DNA from: Nocardioides sp. PD653-B2
GTDB taxonomy: Bacteria; Actinomycetota; Actinomycetes; Propionibacteriales; Nocardioidaceae
Reading direction: 5' to 3'
Assembly (NCBI RefSeq): GCF_002117935.1
Contig: NZ_BDJE01000030.1
Coordinates: 1-50,995 of the forward strand
Length of the DNA stretch: 50,995 bases
Position 1 is the first letter of the stretch, and every line of letters starts with the position of its first letter. The notes under the pieces are model-generated. The model was not told where the DNA came from. It saw only the letters and a program-made list of their open reading frames with translations, and did not search any database. Below, in pieces: positions 38,870 through 47,198 of the stretch. Position numbers and translations under genes: made by a program.

Positions 38870-40807
38870 ATGCCACAGCAGTTTCCTTTCAGCGCCGTCG
38901 TCGGCTCCGACGACATGGCGCTGGCCCTCATCCTGACGACGATCTCCCCCGAGGTCGGCGGCGTGCTCGTGCGCGGCGAGAAGGGCACGGCGAAGTCCAC
39001 GATCGTGCGGGCGCTGGCCGCCGTGCTGCCGCCGATCGAGGTGGTCACCGGCGACCGGTTCTCGACCGATCCGGCCGACCGGGCACCGCTCTCCCCGGAC
39101 GGTCCGTTCGCCGCCGACGCCCCGACCGAGTCCCGGCCGGTGCGGCTGGTGGAGCTGCCGGTCGGCGCCACCGAGGACCGGGTGCTCGGCTCGCTGCACC
39201 TCGAGCGCGCGCTCTCGGAGGGCAGGGCGGAGTACGAGCCCGGCCTGCTCGCCAAGGCGCACCGCGGCATCCTGTACGTCGACGAGGTCAACCTGCTCCA
39301 CGACCACCTCGTCGACCTGCTGCTCGACGCGGCCGCGATGGGCCGCTCGACCGTGGAGCGCGACGGCGTCTCGGTCGAGCACGCGGCCCGCTTCGTGCTG
39401 GTCGGCACGATGAACCCCGAGGAGGGTGAGCTCCGGCCGCAGCTCCTCGACCGGTTCGGGCTGACCGTCGAGGTCGCCGCACCCCGAGACCCCGCGCTGC
39501 GGGTCGAGGTGGTGCGCCGCCGGATGGCGTACGACGCGGACCCCGACGTCTTCGCCGCACGCTGGGCCGAAGACGAGCGGGCGCTGACCGATCGGATCCG
39601 CGCCGCCCAGGAGTTCGTCGCCGGCGTCGAGCTGTCCGACGCCGCCCTGCTCACCATCGCCGAGCTGTGCGCGGCCTTCGACGTCGACGGCATGCGCGCC
39701 GACATCGTCACCGCCCGCACCGCCGTCGCCCACGCCGCCTGGCACGAGCGGTCGTCGGTCACCACCGAGGACATCCGCGCCGCCGCCCGGCTCGCGCTCC
39801 CCCACCGGCGCCGGCGCAACCCCTTCGACGCACCCGGGCTCGACGAGGACCTGCTCGACGAGGTGCTCGGCGACGACGACCCGGAGCCGGAGCCGCCCGG
39901 TGGCGGCGGCGCGGGCGAGACCAGCTCAGAAGGCGGCGGGGGTTTCGAGACAGGCCCTAGCGGGCCTTCCTCAACCACCGGGGAAGCGCCTTCCTCGACC
40001 ACCGTGGCACCCGGCGCGACGTACCGCCCGAGGCTCTTCACCGTCCGTGGCACGGGTGCCGGGGAGGCCGGGAGGCGCAGCCGGGCGGTCACCGAGAACG
40101 GTCGCCGGGTCGGGGCGGGCGTCGGCGGGCGCGGGCCTATCCACCTGAGCGAGACCGTGCGCGCCGCGGCCCCGCACCAGGTCGCCCGCGGACGGACGAC
40201 GGGCCGGCTGCGGTTCCGCCCCAGCGATCTGCGCGTGGCGACGCGCGAGGGCCAGGAGTCGAACCTGGTGCTCTTCTGCGTCGACGCCTCCGGGTCGATG
40301 GCGGCGCGGAAGCGGATGGAGCAGGTGAAGGCCGCAATCCTGTCGCTCCTGCTGGACGCCTACCAGCGCCGCGACAAGGTCGGGCTCATCACGTTCCGCG
40401 GCGACGCCGCCGAGTTGGCACTGCCCCCGACCCACTCGGTCGACATCGCGGCCGCGCGGCTCGAGGTGCTGCCCGCCGGCGGACGCACCCCGCTCGCCGA
40501 GGGTCTGCTCGAGGCGGCCCGGGTGCTCGGGCTGGAGCGGATCCGCGACCCGCGCCGCCGTCCGCTGCTCGTCGTCGTCACCGACGGCCGGGCGACGAGC
40601 GGTGCCGCCGCCGTGCAGCGGTCGCGGGCGGCCGGGGGGCTCCTGGCGAAGGCCGGCGTCGACAGCCTGGTCGTCGACTGCGAGAGCGGGGCGCTCCGGC
40701 TCGGACTCGCCGCCACCCTGGCCGAGCACCTCCGCGCCGAGCACGTCCCGATCGGCGAGGTCAGCGCCGAGGCCCTGACCGGGGCGGTCCGCGGGCGGGC
40801 CGCCTGA
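38870..40807 (+). CDS. ChlI-ChlD fusion, putative cobaltochelatase subunit
   Basis: AAA+ ATPase joined to a VWA domain, as in magnesium-chelatase I and D subunits. In actinobacteria that lack CobS/CobT this protein is thought to partner CobN for cobalt insertion (inference from family). N-terminal AAA+ (about 1-340): VLVRGEKGTAKSTIVRAL, GILYVDEVNLLHDHLVDLLL, RFVLVGTMNPEEGELRPQLL. C-terminal VWA (about 460-645) with the MIDAS motif VDASGSMAARKRM and VVVTDGRATS. Between them is a Gly/Pro/Asp-rich linker carrying repeat-derived GFETG and SSTTG peptides. ATG at 38870 follows GGGAG; 645 residues. No cobN in the window. Confidence 0.9.
   Translation: MPQQFPFSAVVGSDDMALALILTTISPEVGGVLVRGEKGTAKSTIVRALAAVLPPIEVVTGDRFSTDPADRAPLSPDGPFAADAPTESRPVRLVELPVGATEDRVLGSLHLERALSEGRAEYEPGLLAKAHRGILYVDEVNLLHDHLVDLLLDAAAMGRSTVERDGVSVEHAARFVLVGTMNPEEGELRPQLLDRFGLTVEVAAPRDPALRVEVVRRRMAYDADPDVFAARWAEDERALTDRIRAAQEFVAGVELSDAALLTIAELCAAFDVDGMRADIVTARTAVAHAAWHERSSVTTEDIRAAARLALPHRRRRNPFDAPGLDEDLLDEVLGDDDPEPEPPGGGGAGETSSEGGGGFETGPSGPSSTTGEAPSSTTVAPGATYRPRLFTVRGTGAGEAGRRSRAVTENGRRVGAGVGGRGPIHLSETVRAAAPHQVARGRTTGRLRFRPSDLRVATREGQESNLVLFCVDASGSMAARKRMEQVKAAILSLLLDAYQRRDKVGLITFRGDAAELALPPTHSVDIAAARLEVLPAGGRTPLAEGLLEAARVLGLERIRDPRRRPLLVVVTDGRATSGAAAVQRSRAAGGLLAKAGVDSLVVDCESGALRLGLAATLAEHLRAEHVPIGEVSAEALTGAVRGRAA
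39941..40004. repeat. Palindromic element inside the chlID linker
   Basis: The 39-bp element runs from GGTTTCGAGACAGG to CTCAACCACC (39941-39979), and a shorter CTCGACCACC end recurs at 39994-40003. Its centre is a perfect hairpin AGGCCC-TAGC-GGGCCT. The reading frame is GFETG then SSTTG, the same as in the cobB element. It lies in the low-complexity linker between the AAA+ and VWA domains. Confidence 0.85.
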
Positions 40808-41421
40808 TGCCGCAGGGACAGCCGCTCGCCGTACCCGACGACGGGCTCACGACCCGGCAGCGCCGCAACCGCCCGCTGCTGATGGTCCACACCGGCGACG
40901 GCAAGGGGAAGTCGACGGCCGCCTTCGGCCTCGCGATCCGCGCCTGGAACCAGGGCTGGGACGTCGGCGTCTTCCAGTTCGTGAAGTCCGCCAAGTGGCG
41001 CATCGGCGAGCAGACCGTCCTCGAGCGGCTCGGCGAGCTGCACCGCGAGACCGGCGAGGGCGGCCCGGTCGAGTGGCACAAGATGGGCGCCGGCTGGTCC
41101 TGGTCGCGCAAGGCCGGCGACGCCGACGACCACGCGGCCGAGGCGGCCGAGGGCTGGGCGGAGGTGAAGCGCCGGCTCGCCGCGCAGACGCACGACCTCT
41201 ACGTGCTCGACGAGTTCACCTACCCGATGCAGTGGGGCTGGGTGGACGTGGACGACGTCGTCGACACCCTGGCGAAGCGGCCCGGACGCCAGTACGTCGT
41301 CGTCACCGGCCGCCGTGCCGACCCCCGGCTGGTCGAGGTCGCCGACCTGGTCACCGAGATGGCGAAGGTCAAGCACCCGATGGACGCGGGCCAGAAGGGC
41401 CAGCGGGGCATCGAGTGGTGA
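40807..41421 (+). CDS. cobO: Cob(I)yrinic acid a,c-diamide adenosyltransferase
   Basis: Attaches the adenosyl group to the corrin cobalt. The 204-residue product has the P-loop LLMVHTGDGKGKSTAAFGLAI near residue 25, VGVFQFVKSAKWRIGEQ, and LYVLDEFTYPMQWGWVDVDDV, which define the CobA/CobO family. The ATG at 40807 shares one base with the chlID stop, and its stop overlaps cobB (GTGA). Under riboswitch 2. Confidence 0.95.
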   Translation: MPQGQPLAVPDDGLTTRQRRNRPLLMVHTGDGKGKSTAAFGLAIRAWNQGWDVGVFQFVKSAKWRIGEQTVLERLGELHRETGEGGPVEWHKMGAGWSWSRKAGDADDHAAEAAEGWAEVKRRLAAQTHDLYVLDEFTYPMQWGWVDVDDVVDTLAKRPGRQYVVVTGRRADPRLVEVADLVTEMAKVKHPMDAGQKGQRGIEW

Positions 41422-42782
41422 CACCGCTCCCCCGGCTGGTCATCGCCGCGCCGGCCACCGGGCAGGGCAAGACCACCGTCGCCACCGGGCTGATGGCCGC
41501 GCTCACCGGCGCCGGTCACGTCGTCAGCGGGCACAAGGTCGGCCCCGACTACATCGACCCGGGGTACCACGCGCTCGCCAGCGGCCGCCCGGGCCGCAAC
41601 CTCGACCCGCACCTGGTCGGCGCGGAGCGGATCGTGCCGCTCCTCCTGCACGGGGCGGCCGGTGCCGACGTCGCCGTCGTCGAGGGCGTGATGGGCCTCT
41701 ACGACGGCAAGGTCGGCGCGCAGGGCTTCGCGTCGACGGCCCACGTCGCCACGCTCACCCGCTCGCCGATCGTGCTCGTCGTCGACATCTCCCGCTCGTC
41801 GCGGACGGTCGGCGCGGTCGTGCACGGCATGGCGACCTACGACCCGCGCGTCGAGGTCGCCGGCGTGATCCTCAACCAGGCCGGCTCGCCCCGGCACGCG
41901 GCCGAGGTCGCCGACTCGATCGACCTCCCGGTGCTCGGCACGATCGGGCGCGACCCGGACCTCGCCGTCCCCTCGCGGCACCTCGGGCTGGTGCCCGCCG
42001 CCGAGCGGGACGACGCCCGGCACGCCCTCGACACCCTCGCCGACCGGATCGCGGAGCTGGTCGACCTCGACGCGGTGCTCGCGGTCGCGCGGTCCGCGCC
42101 GGACCTGGAGGGCGAGGCCTGGGACCCCGGGCGCGCGGTTGGCTGCGGGGGTTTCGAGACGGGACTTCGTGCCTCCTCAACCACCGGGGGCGGACCTGTC
42201 GTGGCGGTGGCGGGCGGGCGGGCGTTCACGTTCCGGTACGCCGAGACCGAGGAGCTGCTCCGGGCGGCCGGCTGCACGGTGGTGGGGTTCGACCCGATGA
42301 CCGACGCGCGCCTGCCCGACGGGACCGCGGGGATCTACCTGGGTGGAGGCTTCCCCGAGGTGCACGCCCGTGACCTCACCGGCAACGTGACGCTCCGGCG
42401 CGAGCTCGCGGCGGCGATCGGGGACGGCGTCCCGACGGTGGCCGAGTGCGCCGGGCTGCTGTACCTCTGCTCGTCACTGGACTCCTCTCCCATGGTTGGG
42501 GCCGTCGACGCGGCCGCCGCGATGACCGAGCGGCTGACGCTGCGCTACCCCACGATGACCGCGGCCACCGACAACCTGCTGACCCGCGCCGGCGAGCAGG
42601 TGACCGGCCACGAGTTCCACCGCACCCAGGTCACGCCGTACGCCGGCGACCGCCCCGCGTGGACCGTCGACGGGCAGGACGTCGGCTTCACGTCGCCGAC
42701 TCTGCACGCGTCGTACCTCCACACGCACTGGGCCGGTCACCCTCGGCTGGCACAGCGGTTCGCGGAGGCCGTGCATGGTTAA
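41418..42782 (+). CDS. cobB: Hydrogenobyrinic acid a,c-diamide synthase
   Basis: ATP- and glutamine-dependent amidation of the corrin ring. The 454-residue product has an N-terminal dethiobiotin-synthetase-like domain (VIAAPATGQGKTTVATGLMAAL, KVGPDYIDPGYH, VEGVMGLYDGK) and a C-terminal class I glutamine amidotransferase domain with the cysteine in VAECAGLLYLC and FHRTQV. Between them, residues 245-259 (GFETG to SSTTG) come from a palindromic repeat. GTG at 41418 overlaps cobO. The product could equally be called cobyrinate diamide synthase; the aerobic neighbours favour the hydrogenobyrinate form. Confidence 0.93.
   Translation: MTPLPRLVIAAPATGQGKTTVATGLMAALTGAGHVVSGHKVGPDYIDPGYHALASGRPGRNLDPHLVGAERIVPLLLHGAAGADVAVVEGVMGLYDGKVGAQGFASTAHVATLTRSPIVLVVDISRSSRTVGAVVHGMATYDPRVEVAGVILNQAGSPRHAAEVADSIDLPVLGTIGRDPDLAVPSRHLGLVPAAERDDARHALDTLADRIAELVDLDAVLAVARSAPDLEGEAWDPGRAVGCGGFETGLRASSTTGGGPVVAVAGGRAFTFRYAETEELLRAAGCTVVGFDPMTDARLPDGTAGIYLGGGFPEVHARDLTGNVTLRRELAAAIGDGVPTVAECAGLLYLCSSLDSSPMVGAVDAAAAMTERLTLRYPTMTAATDNLLTRAGEQVTGHEFHRTQVTPYAGDRPAWTVDGQDVGFTSPTLHASYLHTHWAGHPRLAQRFAEAVHG
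42150..42186. repeat. Palindromic element inside the cobB linker
   Basis: A 37-bp element from GGTTTCGAGACGGG to CTCAACCACC shares both ends with the element in chlID. Both start exactly on a codon boundary, so both read GFETG and SSTTG. It sits between the synthetase and amidotransferase domains, where length change is tolerated. Confidence 0.85.
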
Positions 42783-43812
42783 CGCCCCCCTCCACGAGCC
42801 ACTGCGCCACCACGGCGACGTCGAAGCCCGCGGCGCCGACCTCGACCTCGCCGTCAACGTGTACGACGGTCCGCGGCCGCCCTGGCTCGACGACGCGCTG
42901 AGGCAGAGCCTCGACGAGGTCGGCGACTACCCCACCGCCGCCCGGGCCGAGGCCGCCGTCGCCGCCCACCACGGGAGACCGACCGACGACGTGCTCGCGA
43001 CCGCCGGCGCGGCCGAGACGTTCTCGCTGGTCGCCCGGCTGCGGCCCTGGCGACGACCGGTCGTCGTGCATCCGCAGTTCACCGAGCCCCATGCCGCGCT
43101 GCTGCAGGCCGGCCACGACGTCACCGAGGTCCACTGCCGCGAGGCCGACGGGTTTGCGCTCGACCCCGACGACGTCCCGGGCGACGCCGACCTGGTCGTC
43201 GTCGGGAACCCGACCAACCCGACCGGCGTCCTCCACCCGGCGACCGTCGTACGGCGCCTGCTGCGTCCCGGTCGGCTGGTGGTCGTCGACGAGGCGTTCA
43301 TGGACGCCGTGCCCGGCGAGCCCGAGTCGCTGGCGGGCGTCAGAGCCCAGTCCCTGCTGGTGATCCGAAGCCTCACCAAGCACTGGGGCATCCCCGGCGT
43401 CCGGGCCGGCTACCTGCTGACCGACCCGACGACGGCTGCCGCGCTCCGCCGCGGCCAGGTGCCCTGGTCGGTGTCGACGACGGCGGCCGCCGCGATGGCC
43501 GCCTGCACGGGCGCGGAGGCCGCGCACGAGAGCCGCCGACGAGCAGACGAGATCGCCGGCTGGCGACGTCACCTCGAGGAATCCCTGTCAACGCAAGGGA
43601 TCCGGCACATCCCGTCCTCCGCTTCGTTCGTCCTCGCGCAGGTCGGCGAAGGCGTCCACGAACACCTGCGCGAGGCCGGCATCGCCGTACGCCGGGCCGA
43701 CACGTTCCCCGGTCTCGACGCGACCTGGGTGCGGATCGCCGTCCGACCGGAGGTTGCGACCGACCGTCTGCTGGAGGCCCTGTCGCGGCGGTCCGCCGAT
43801 GCCCTAGGCTGA
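42775..43812 (+). CDS. cobC: PLP-dependent aminotransferase-like CobC
   Basis: Class I aminotransferase-fold protein of the CobC group, thought to supply the aminopropanol arm, for instance by threonine-phosphate decarboxylation. The 345-residue product has VVGNPTNPTGVLHP near residue 140, VVVDEAFMD, and the PLP lysine in SLTKHWGIPGVRAGYLL. It starts LHEPLRHHGDVEARGADLDLAVNV, like mycobacterial CobC. The ATG at 42775 overlaps the cobB stop by 8 bp. Last gene under riboswitch 2; riboswitch 3 begins right after its stop. Confidence 0.9.
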   Translation: MVNAPLHEPLRHHGDVEARGADLDLAVNVYDGPRPPWLDDALRQSLDEVGDYPTAARAEAAVAAHHGRPTDDVLATAGAAETFSLVARLRPWRRPVVVHPQFTEPHAALLQAGHDVTEVHCREADGFALDPDDVPGDADLVVVGNPTNPTGVLHPATVVRRLLRPGRLVVVDEAFMDAVPGEPESLAGVRAQSLLVIRSLTKHWGIPGVRAGYLLTDPTTAAALRRGQVPWSVSTTAAAAMAACTGAEAAHESRRRADEIAGWRRHLEESLSTQGIRHIPSSASFVLAQVGEGVHEHLREAGIAVRRADTFPGLDATWVRIAVRPEVATDRLLEALSRRSADALG

Positions 43813-43816
43813 CGCC

Positions 43817-43910
43817 GCGGGCACGAGGAAGCCGGTGGGAATCCGGCACAGTCGCGCTACTGTGACATCGCCTCCGAGGCATTCGAGGAGCGGTGAAGTC
43901 AGACCCGAAG
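43817..43910 (+). ncRNA. Cobalamin riboswitch 3 (upstream of cbtBA)
   Basis: Compact B12 element with GGAAGCCGGTGGGAATCCGG near 43828, CACAGTCGCGCTACTGTGA, and the 3' AAGTCAGACCC. This short variant is the one usually found before cbtA/cbtB cobalt transporter genes. The cobC stop (43812) lies just before it. It should lower expression of cbtB-cbtA-cobT-cobS when B12 is high. Confidence 0.93.
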
Positions 43911-43931
43911 GTCCGCTTCCACCCATTCGAA

Positions 43932-43951
43932 CAGGGACGCACGCATCCCTG
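43932..43951 (+). promoter_or_regulatory. Hairpin next to the cbtB ribosome site
   Basis: CAGGGA (43932-43937) pairs perfectly with TCCCTG (43946-43951) around an 8-base loop. The last base is also the first of GAGGAGG, the cbtB ribosome site (43951-43957). It is a candidate expression-platform stem for riboswitch 3 that could affect ribosome access. Confidence 0.45.
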
Positions 43952-43961
43952 AGGAGGACAC

Positions 43962-44177
43962 ATGTCGCAGGTTTCTGCCACCCCCGCAACCACCGTCGAG
44001 ATCCCCTCGATCCCCCTCGCCGAGATCGCGCCGTGGGCGCTCTTCGTCGGGCTGCTCGCGGTCCTGGCGCTCTTCTTCGTCAGCGCCGAGCAGGGCGCGT
44101 TCTCCCTCCTGTCCGGCACGGCGGTCCACGAGTGGGTCCACGACGGCCGGCACCTCCTCGGCTTCCCCTGCCACTGA
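43962..44177 (+). CDS. cbtB: Cobalt transporter subunit CbtB
   Basis: A 71-residue membrane protein with one helix (IAPWALFVGLLAVLALFFVSA) and the histidine-rich C terminus HEWVHDGRHLLGFPCH, which is the diagnostic metal-binding tail of CbtB. The ATG at 43962 follows GAGGAGG. Next gene is its partner cbtA, 14 bp later. Cobalt transport is inferred in the family from co-occurrence with B12 riboswitches. Confidence 0.92.
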   Translation: MSQVSATPATTVEIPSIPLAEIAPWALFVGLLAVLALFFVSAEQGAFSLLSGTAVHEWVHDGRHLLGFPCH

Positions 44178-44191
44178 GAGCCGAGGCAGCC

Positions 44192-44980
44192 ATGACCGTA
44201 CGAGCCCTGCTCGTCCGGGGGCTGCTCGTCGGGCTCGTCGCCGGCTTCGCCACCTTCCTGGTCGCCCACCAGGTCGGCGAGCCGCACGTCGAGACCGCGA
44301 TCGCCCTCGAGGAGGCGGGCACCCACGCGCCCGCTGATGACCACACCCACGACGAGGCCACCGCGGGCCACTCCCACGACGACGGCGGCGCCGTCGTCTC
44401 GCGCCACGACCAGCGCACCTGGGGCCTGCTCACCGGCTCCCTCGCCGTCGGCCTCGCCCTCGGCGGCCTCGTCGCCCTGGTGTCCGCCGCGGCCGTCGGC
44501 CGGCTGGGCCGGATGACACCCGGCCAGTCGACGGCGACCGTCGCGCTGATCGGCTTCGTGTCGTACGCGCTGGTGCCGTTCCTCAAGTACCCCGCCAACC
44601 CACCCGCGGTCGGCGACGGCTCCACGATCGGCGCTCGCACCGGCGACTACTTCGCGTTCGTGCTGGTCTCGGTGGTCGCAGCGGTGCTCGGCACCCTGCT
44701 GGCCCGGCGGCTCTGGCCCCAGGTCGGCACGTACGCCGCGGTGCTCGCCGGTGTCGGCGCGTACGTCGTCGTGGTCGCCGTCGCCGGCCAGGTGCTGCCC
44801 ACGGTCAACGAGGTGGGCGACTTCCCGGCCGACGTGCTCTGGTACTTCCGCCGCGCCTCGCTGATCACGATCGCCACTCTCTGGGCGGCGATCGGCATCG
44901 GCCTGACCGGGCTGGTCGGTGCGCTCCACCGCCGCGACACCGCCACGACCGAGCGCCGGACGCTCGCCGCCAGCCTGTGA
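44192..44980 (+). CDS. cbtA: Cobalt transporter subunit CbtA
   Basis: Membrane protein of 262 residues with about six hydrophobic segments, starting TVRALLVRGLLVGLVAGFAT. Between the first and second segments lies a His/Asp-rich loop (HAPADDHTHDE, GHSHDDGG) suited to binding cobalt. The conserved PFLKYPANPPAVG stretch is typical of CbtA. The ATG at 44192 follows GCCGAGG. The stop overlaps the GTG of cobT (GTGA). Confidence 0.92.
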   Translation: MTVRALLVRGLLVGLVAGFATFLVAHQVGEPHVETAIALEEAGTHAPADDHTHDEATAGHSHDDGGAVVSRHDQRTWGLLTGSLAVGLALGGLVALVSAAAVGRLGRMTPGQSTATVALIGFVSYALVPFLKYPANPPAVGDGSTIGARTGDYFAFVLVSVVAAVLGTLLARRLWPQVGTYAAVLAGVGAYVVVVAVAGQVLPTVNEVGDFPADVLWYFRRASLITIATLWAAIGIGLTGLVGALHRRDTATTERRTLAASL

Positions 44981-45999
44981 TCGCGCCGCCGTCCCCCCAC
45001 GCAGCGGCCGCGGCCACGGAGCGCCTGGCCGCCCTGGCGACACCTCCGGGTGCGCTGGGGCGGCTCGGTGACCTCGCGGTCTGGCTCGCGGCCTGCCAGG
45101 GCGAGGTCCCTCCGAGTGAGCTCACCGACGTCCGCCTCGTCATCTTCGCCGGCGACCACGGCGTCGCCCGGCACGGCGTCTCGGCGTACCCGCCCGAGAT
45201 CACGGCCGCCATGGTGCGCACCTTCCTCACCGGACGGGCCGGCGTCTCCGCGCTGGCCCGCGCGCACGGGGTGCAGGTGCGGGTGCTCGACCTGGGCGTC
45301 GACGACGACCTGGCCGGGGTGCCGGACGCCGTACGCCGGTTCAAGGTGCGCCGCTCCTCGGGAGCGATCCACCTCGAGGACGCCCTCACCGAGCGGGAGA
45401 CCCTGATCGCGCTGGACGCGGGCGCGACCGTCGCCCGCGAGGAGATCGCCGCCGGCGCCCAGCTGCTGCTCAGCGGGGACATGGGCATCGGCAACACCAC
45501 GCCCGCCGCCGCCCTGGTCGCGGCGGGGCTCGGCGTCCCGGCATCGGAGGTCACCGGCCTCGGCACCGGCATCGACGCGGCGACCCTGGCGCACAAGCAG
45601 CAGGTCGTGCAGCAGGCGCTGGACCGCGCGGGCGAGCGCACGGCCGACCCGGTCGGGACCCTGACCGCGCTCGGCAGCGCCGACCTCGCCGCCAGCACCG
45701 GCTACCTCGCCGAGGCCGCGCGCCAGGGCGTCCCGGTGCTGCTCGACGGCCTGATGGCGGTTGCCTGTGCACTCACCGCCGACCGGATCGAGCCGGGCGC
45801 GGCGGCGTGGTTCGCGGCCGGGCACCGGTCGACCGAGCCGGCCCAGTCGCTCGCGCTGGCGAAGCTCGGCCTCGAGCCGGTGCTCGACCTGGGCATGCGC
45901 CTGGGTGAGGGCAGCGGCGCAGTGGCGGCCGTCCCGGTGCTGCGGAGCGCCGTGGCCCTGCTCCGCGACGTCGCGCTGCTGAGCGAGCTCGGTGGCTGA
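44977..45999 (+). CDS. cobT: Nicotinate-nucleotide--dimethylbenzimidazole phosphoribosyltransferase
   Basis: Activates the lower-ligand base as alpha-ribazole phosphate. The 340-residue product has TPPGALGRLGDLAVWLA near the N terminus, IFAGDHGVARHGVSAYP, GDMGIGNTTPAAAL, LGTGIDAATLAHK, and the C-terminal LDLGMRLGEGSGA with the catalytic glutamate. GTG at 44977 overlaps cbtA, so cobT is likely under riboswitch 3. BluB, which would make the base, is not in the window. Confidence 0.95.
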   Translation: MIAPPSPHAAAAATERLAALATPPGALGRLGDLAVWLAACQGEVPPSELTDVRLVIFAGDHGVARHGVSAYPPEITAAMVRTFLTGRAGVSALARAHGVQVRVLDLGVDDDLAGVPDAVRRFKVRRSSGAIHLEDALTERETLIALDAGATVAREEIAAGAQLLLSGDMGIGNTTPAAALVAAGLGVPASEVTGLGTGIDAATLAHKQQVVQQALDRAGERTADPVGTLTALGSADLAASTGYLAEAARQGVPVLLDGLMAVACALTADRIEPGAAAWFAAGHRSTEPAQSLALAKLGLEPVLDLGMRLGEGSGAVAAVPVLRSAVALLRDVALLSELGG

Positions 46000-46690
46000 C
46001 GCCCTCCGGCTCGCGGTCGGCACCCTGACCGCCGTCCCGGTCCGCGCGCCGACGCGCATGGACCGGGGCACCACCCGCGGCGCGATCCTCCTGGCACCGC
46101 TGGCGGTGCTGCCCCTGGGTGCCCTGGTCGCCGCCGTCGTCTGGGCCGGTGGTGCCGTCGACCTCCCGCCGCTCGCGGTCGCGTTCGTCGCGATCGGTGC
46201 GCTGGCCGCGGGCTCCCGGGCGCTGCACTGGGACGGCCTCTCCGACACCGCCGACGGCCTGACCGCGTCGTACGACGCCGCCCGCTCGCTCGAGGTGATG
46301 AAGTCCGGCACCAGCGGACCGGCCGGCGTCGTCGCCACCGTGGTCGTGCTGGGCGTCCAGGCCGCCGCGCTGTCGGCGTACGTCGGACCGGCGACCGACG
46401 CCCTGCTCGCCGGAGCGCTGGTGTGCCTGTCGCGCTGCGCGCTCTGGATCGTGTGCTGCACGCGGGTGCCGCCCGCCCGGCCCGACGGCCTCGGCGTCAC
46501 CTACACGCGCACGGTCCCGGTGCCCGTCGCCGTGGTCGGCGGGCTGCTGCTCTCGGTCGCCGGTGGCGTCGTGGTCCTGCTGCTGGTGCGGCGCACCACC
46601 CGGCGCTTCGGCGGCGTCACCGGCGACGTGTTCGGCGCCGCGGTCGAGCTCGCCCTCGCGGCGACGCTGCTCACGTGGTCATGGATCTAG
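45992..46690 (+). CDS. cobS: Adenosylcobinamide-GDP ribazoletransferase (cobalamin synthase)
   Basis: Integral membrane enzyme that joins adenosylcobinamide-GDP and alpha-ribazole. The 232-residue product has several hydrophobic helices and the family motif ALHWDGLSDTADGLTAS near residue 75, with GTSGPAGVVATV after it and GGVTGDVFGAAVEL near the C terminus. GTG at 45992 overlaps the cobT stop by 8 bp. Its 3' end overlaps the convergent cobU by 4 bp. Confidence 0.94.
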   Translation: MADALRLAVGTLTAVPVRAPTRMDRGTTRGAILLAPLAVLPLGALVAAVVWAGGAVDLPPLAVAFVAIGALAAGSRALHWDGLSDTADGLTASYDAARSLEVMKSGTSGPAGVVATVVVLGVQAAALSAYVGPATDALLAGALVCLSRCALWIVCCTRVPPARPDGLGVTYTRTVPVPVAVVGGLLLSVAGGVVVLLLVRRTTRRFGGVTGDVFGAAVELALAATLLTWSWI

Positions 46691-47196
46691 AGCTTCAGCA
46701 CCCGCCCGGCGACGACCAGGTGCACCTCGTCGCAGGCCGCCGCGAACCGCTGGTTGACCGTGCCGAGCAGGTCGCGGAAGACCCGCCCCGAGCGGTGCTC
46801 GGGCACGACACCGAAGCCGACCTCGTTGGTCACGAGCACCACGTCGTCGCCCATCGACCGGACGGCGGCGTCGACCTCCTCCTCCACGTACGCACCGACG
46901 TCCTCGACGCGCGCGTCCCACATCGCGGCGTCGTCGACGAACCGGGTCAGCCACGTGCCGAGGCAGTCGACGAGCACCGGCCCGGGGCGCCGCAGCGCGT
47001 GGACCAGGTCGCCGGTCTCCAGCGTCGTCCACGACACCGGTCGCCGGGCCTGGTGGGCCGCCACCCGTGCGGCCCAGTCGGCGTCGTCGCGCACCGGACC
47101 CGGCGCGACGTAGGTGACCTCGTCGTACGGCGCCAGCAGCGCCTCGGCATGCATGGACTTGCCCGAGCGGACTCCCCCGGTGACCAGGACCTTCAT
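46687..47196 (-). CDS. cobU: Adenosylcobinamide kinase / guanylyltransferase
   Basis: Phosphorylates adenosylcobinamide and adds GMP. The 169-residue product has the P-loop VTGGVRSGKSMHAEALL at the N terminus, VDCLGTWLTRFV, and VLVTNEVGFGVVPEHRSGRVFRDLLG, all typical. The ATG at 47196 is only two bases from the ATG of the divergent cobD, so any promoter and ribosome site for it lie inside cobD. Convergent with cobS. Confidence 0.95.
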   Translation of the reverse strand: MKVLVTGGVRSGKSMHAEALLAPYDEVTYVAPGPVRDDADWAARVAAHQARRPVSWTTLETGDLVHALRRPGPVLVDCLGTWLTRFVDDAAMWDARVEDVGAYVEEEVDAAVRSMGDDVVLVTNEVGFGVVPEHRSGRVFRDLLGTVNQRFAAACDEVHLVVAGRVLKL

Positions 47197-47198
47197 CG

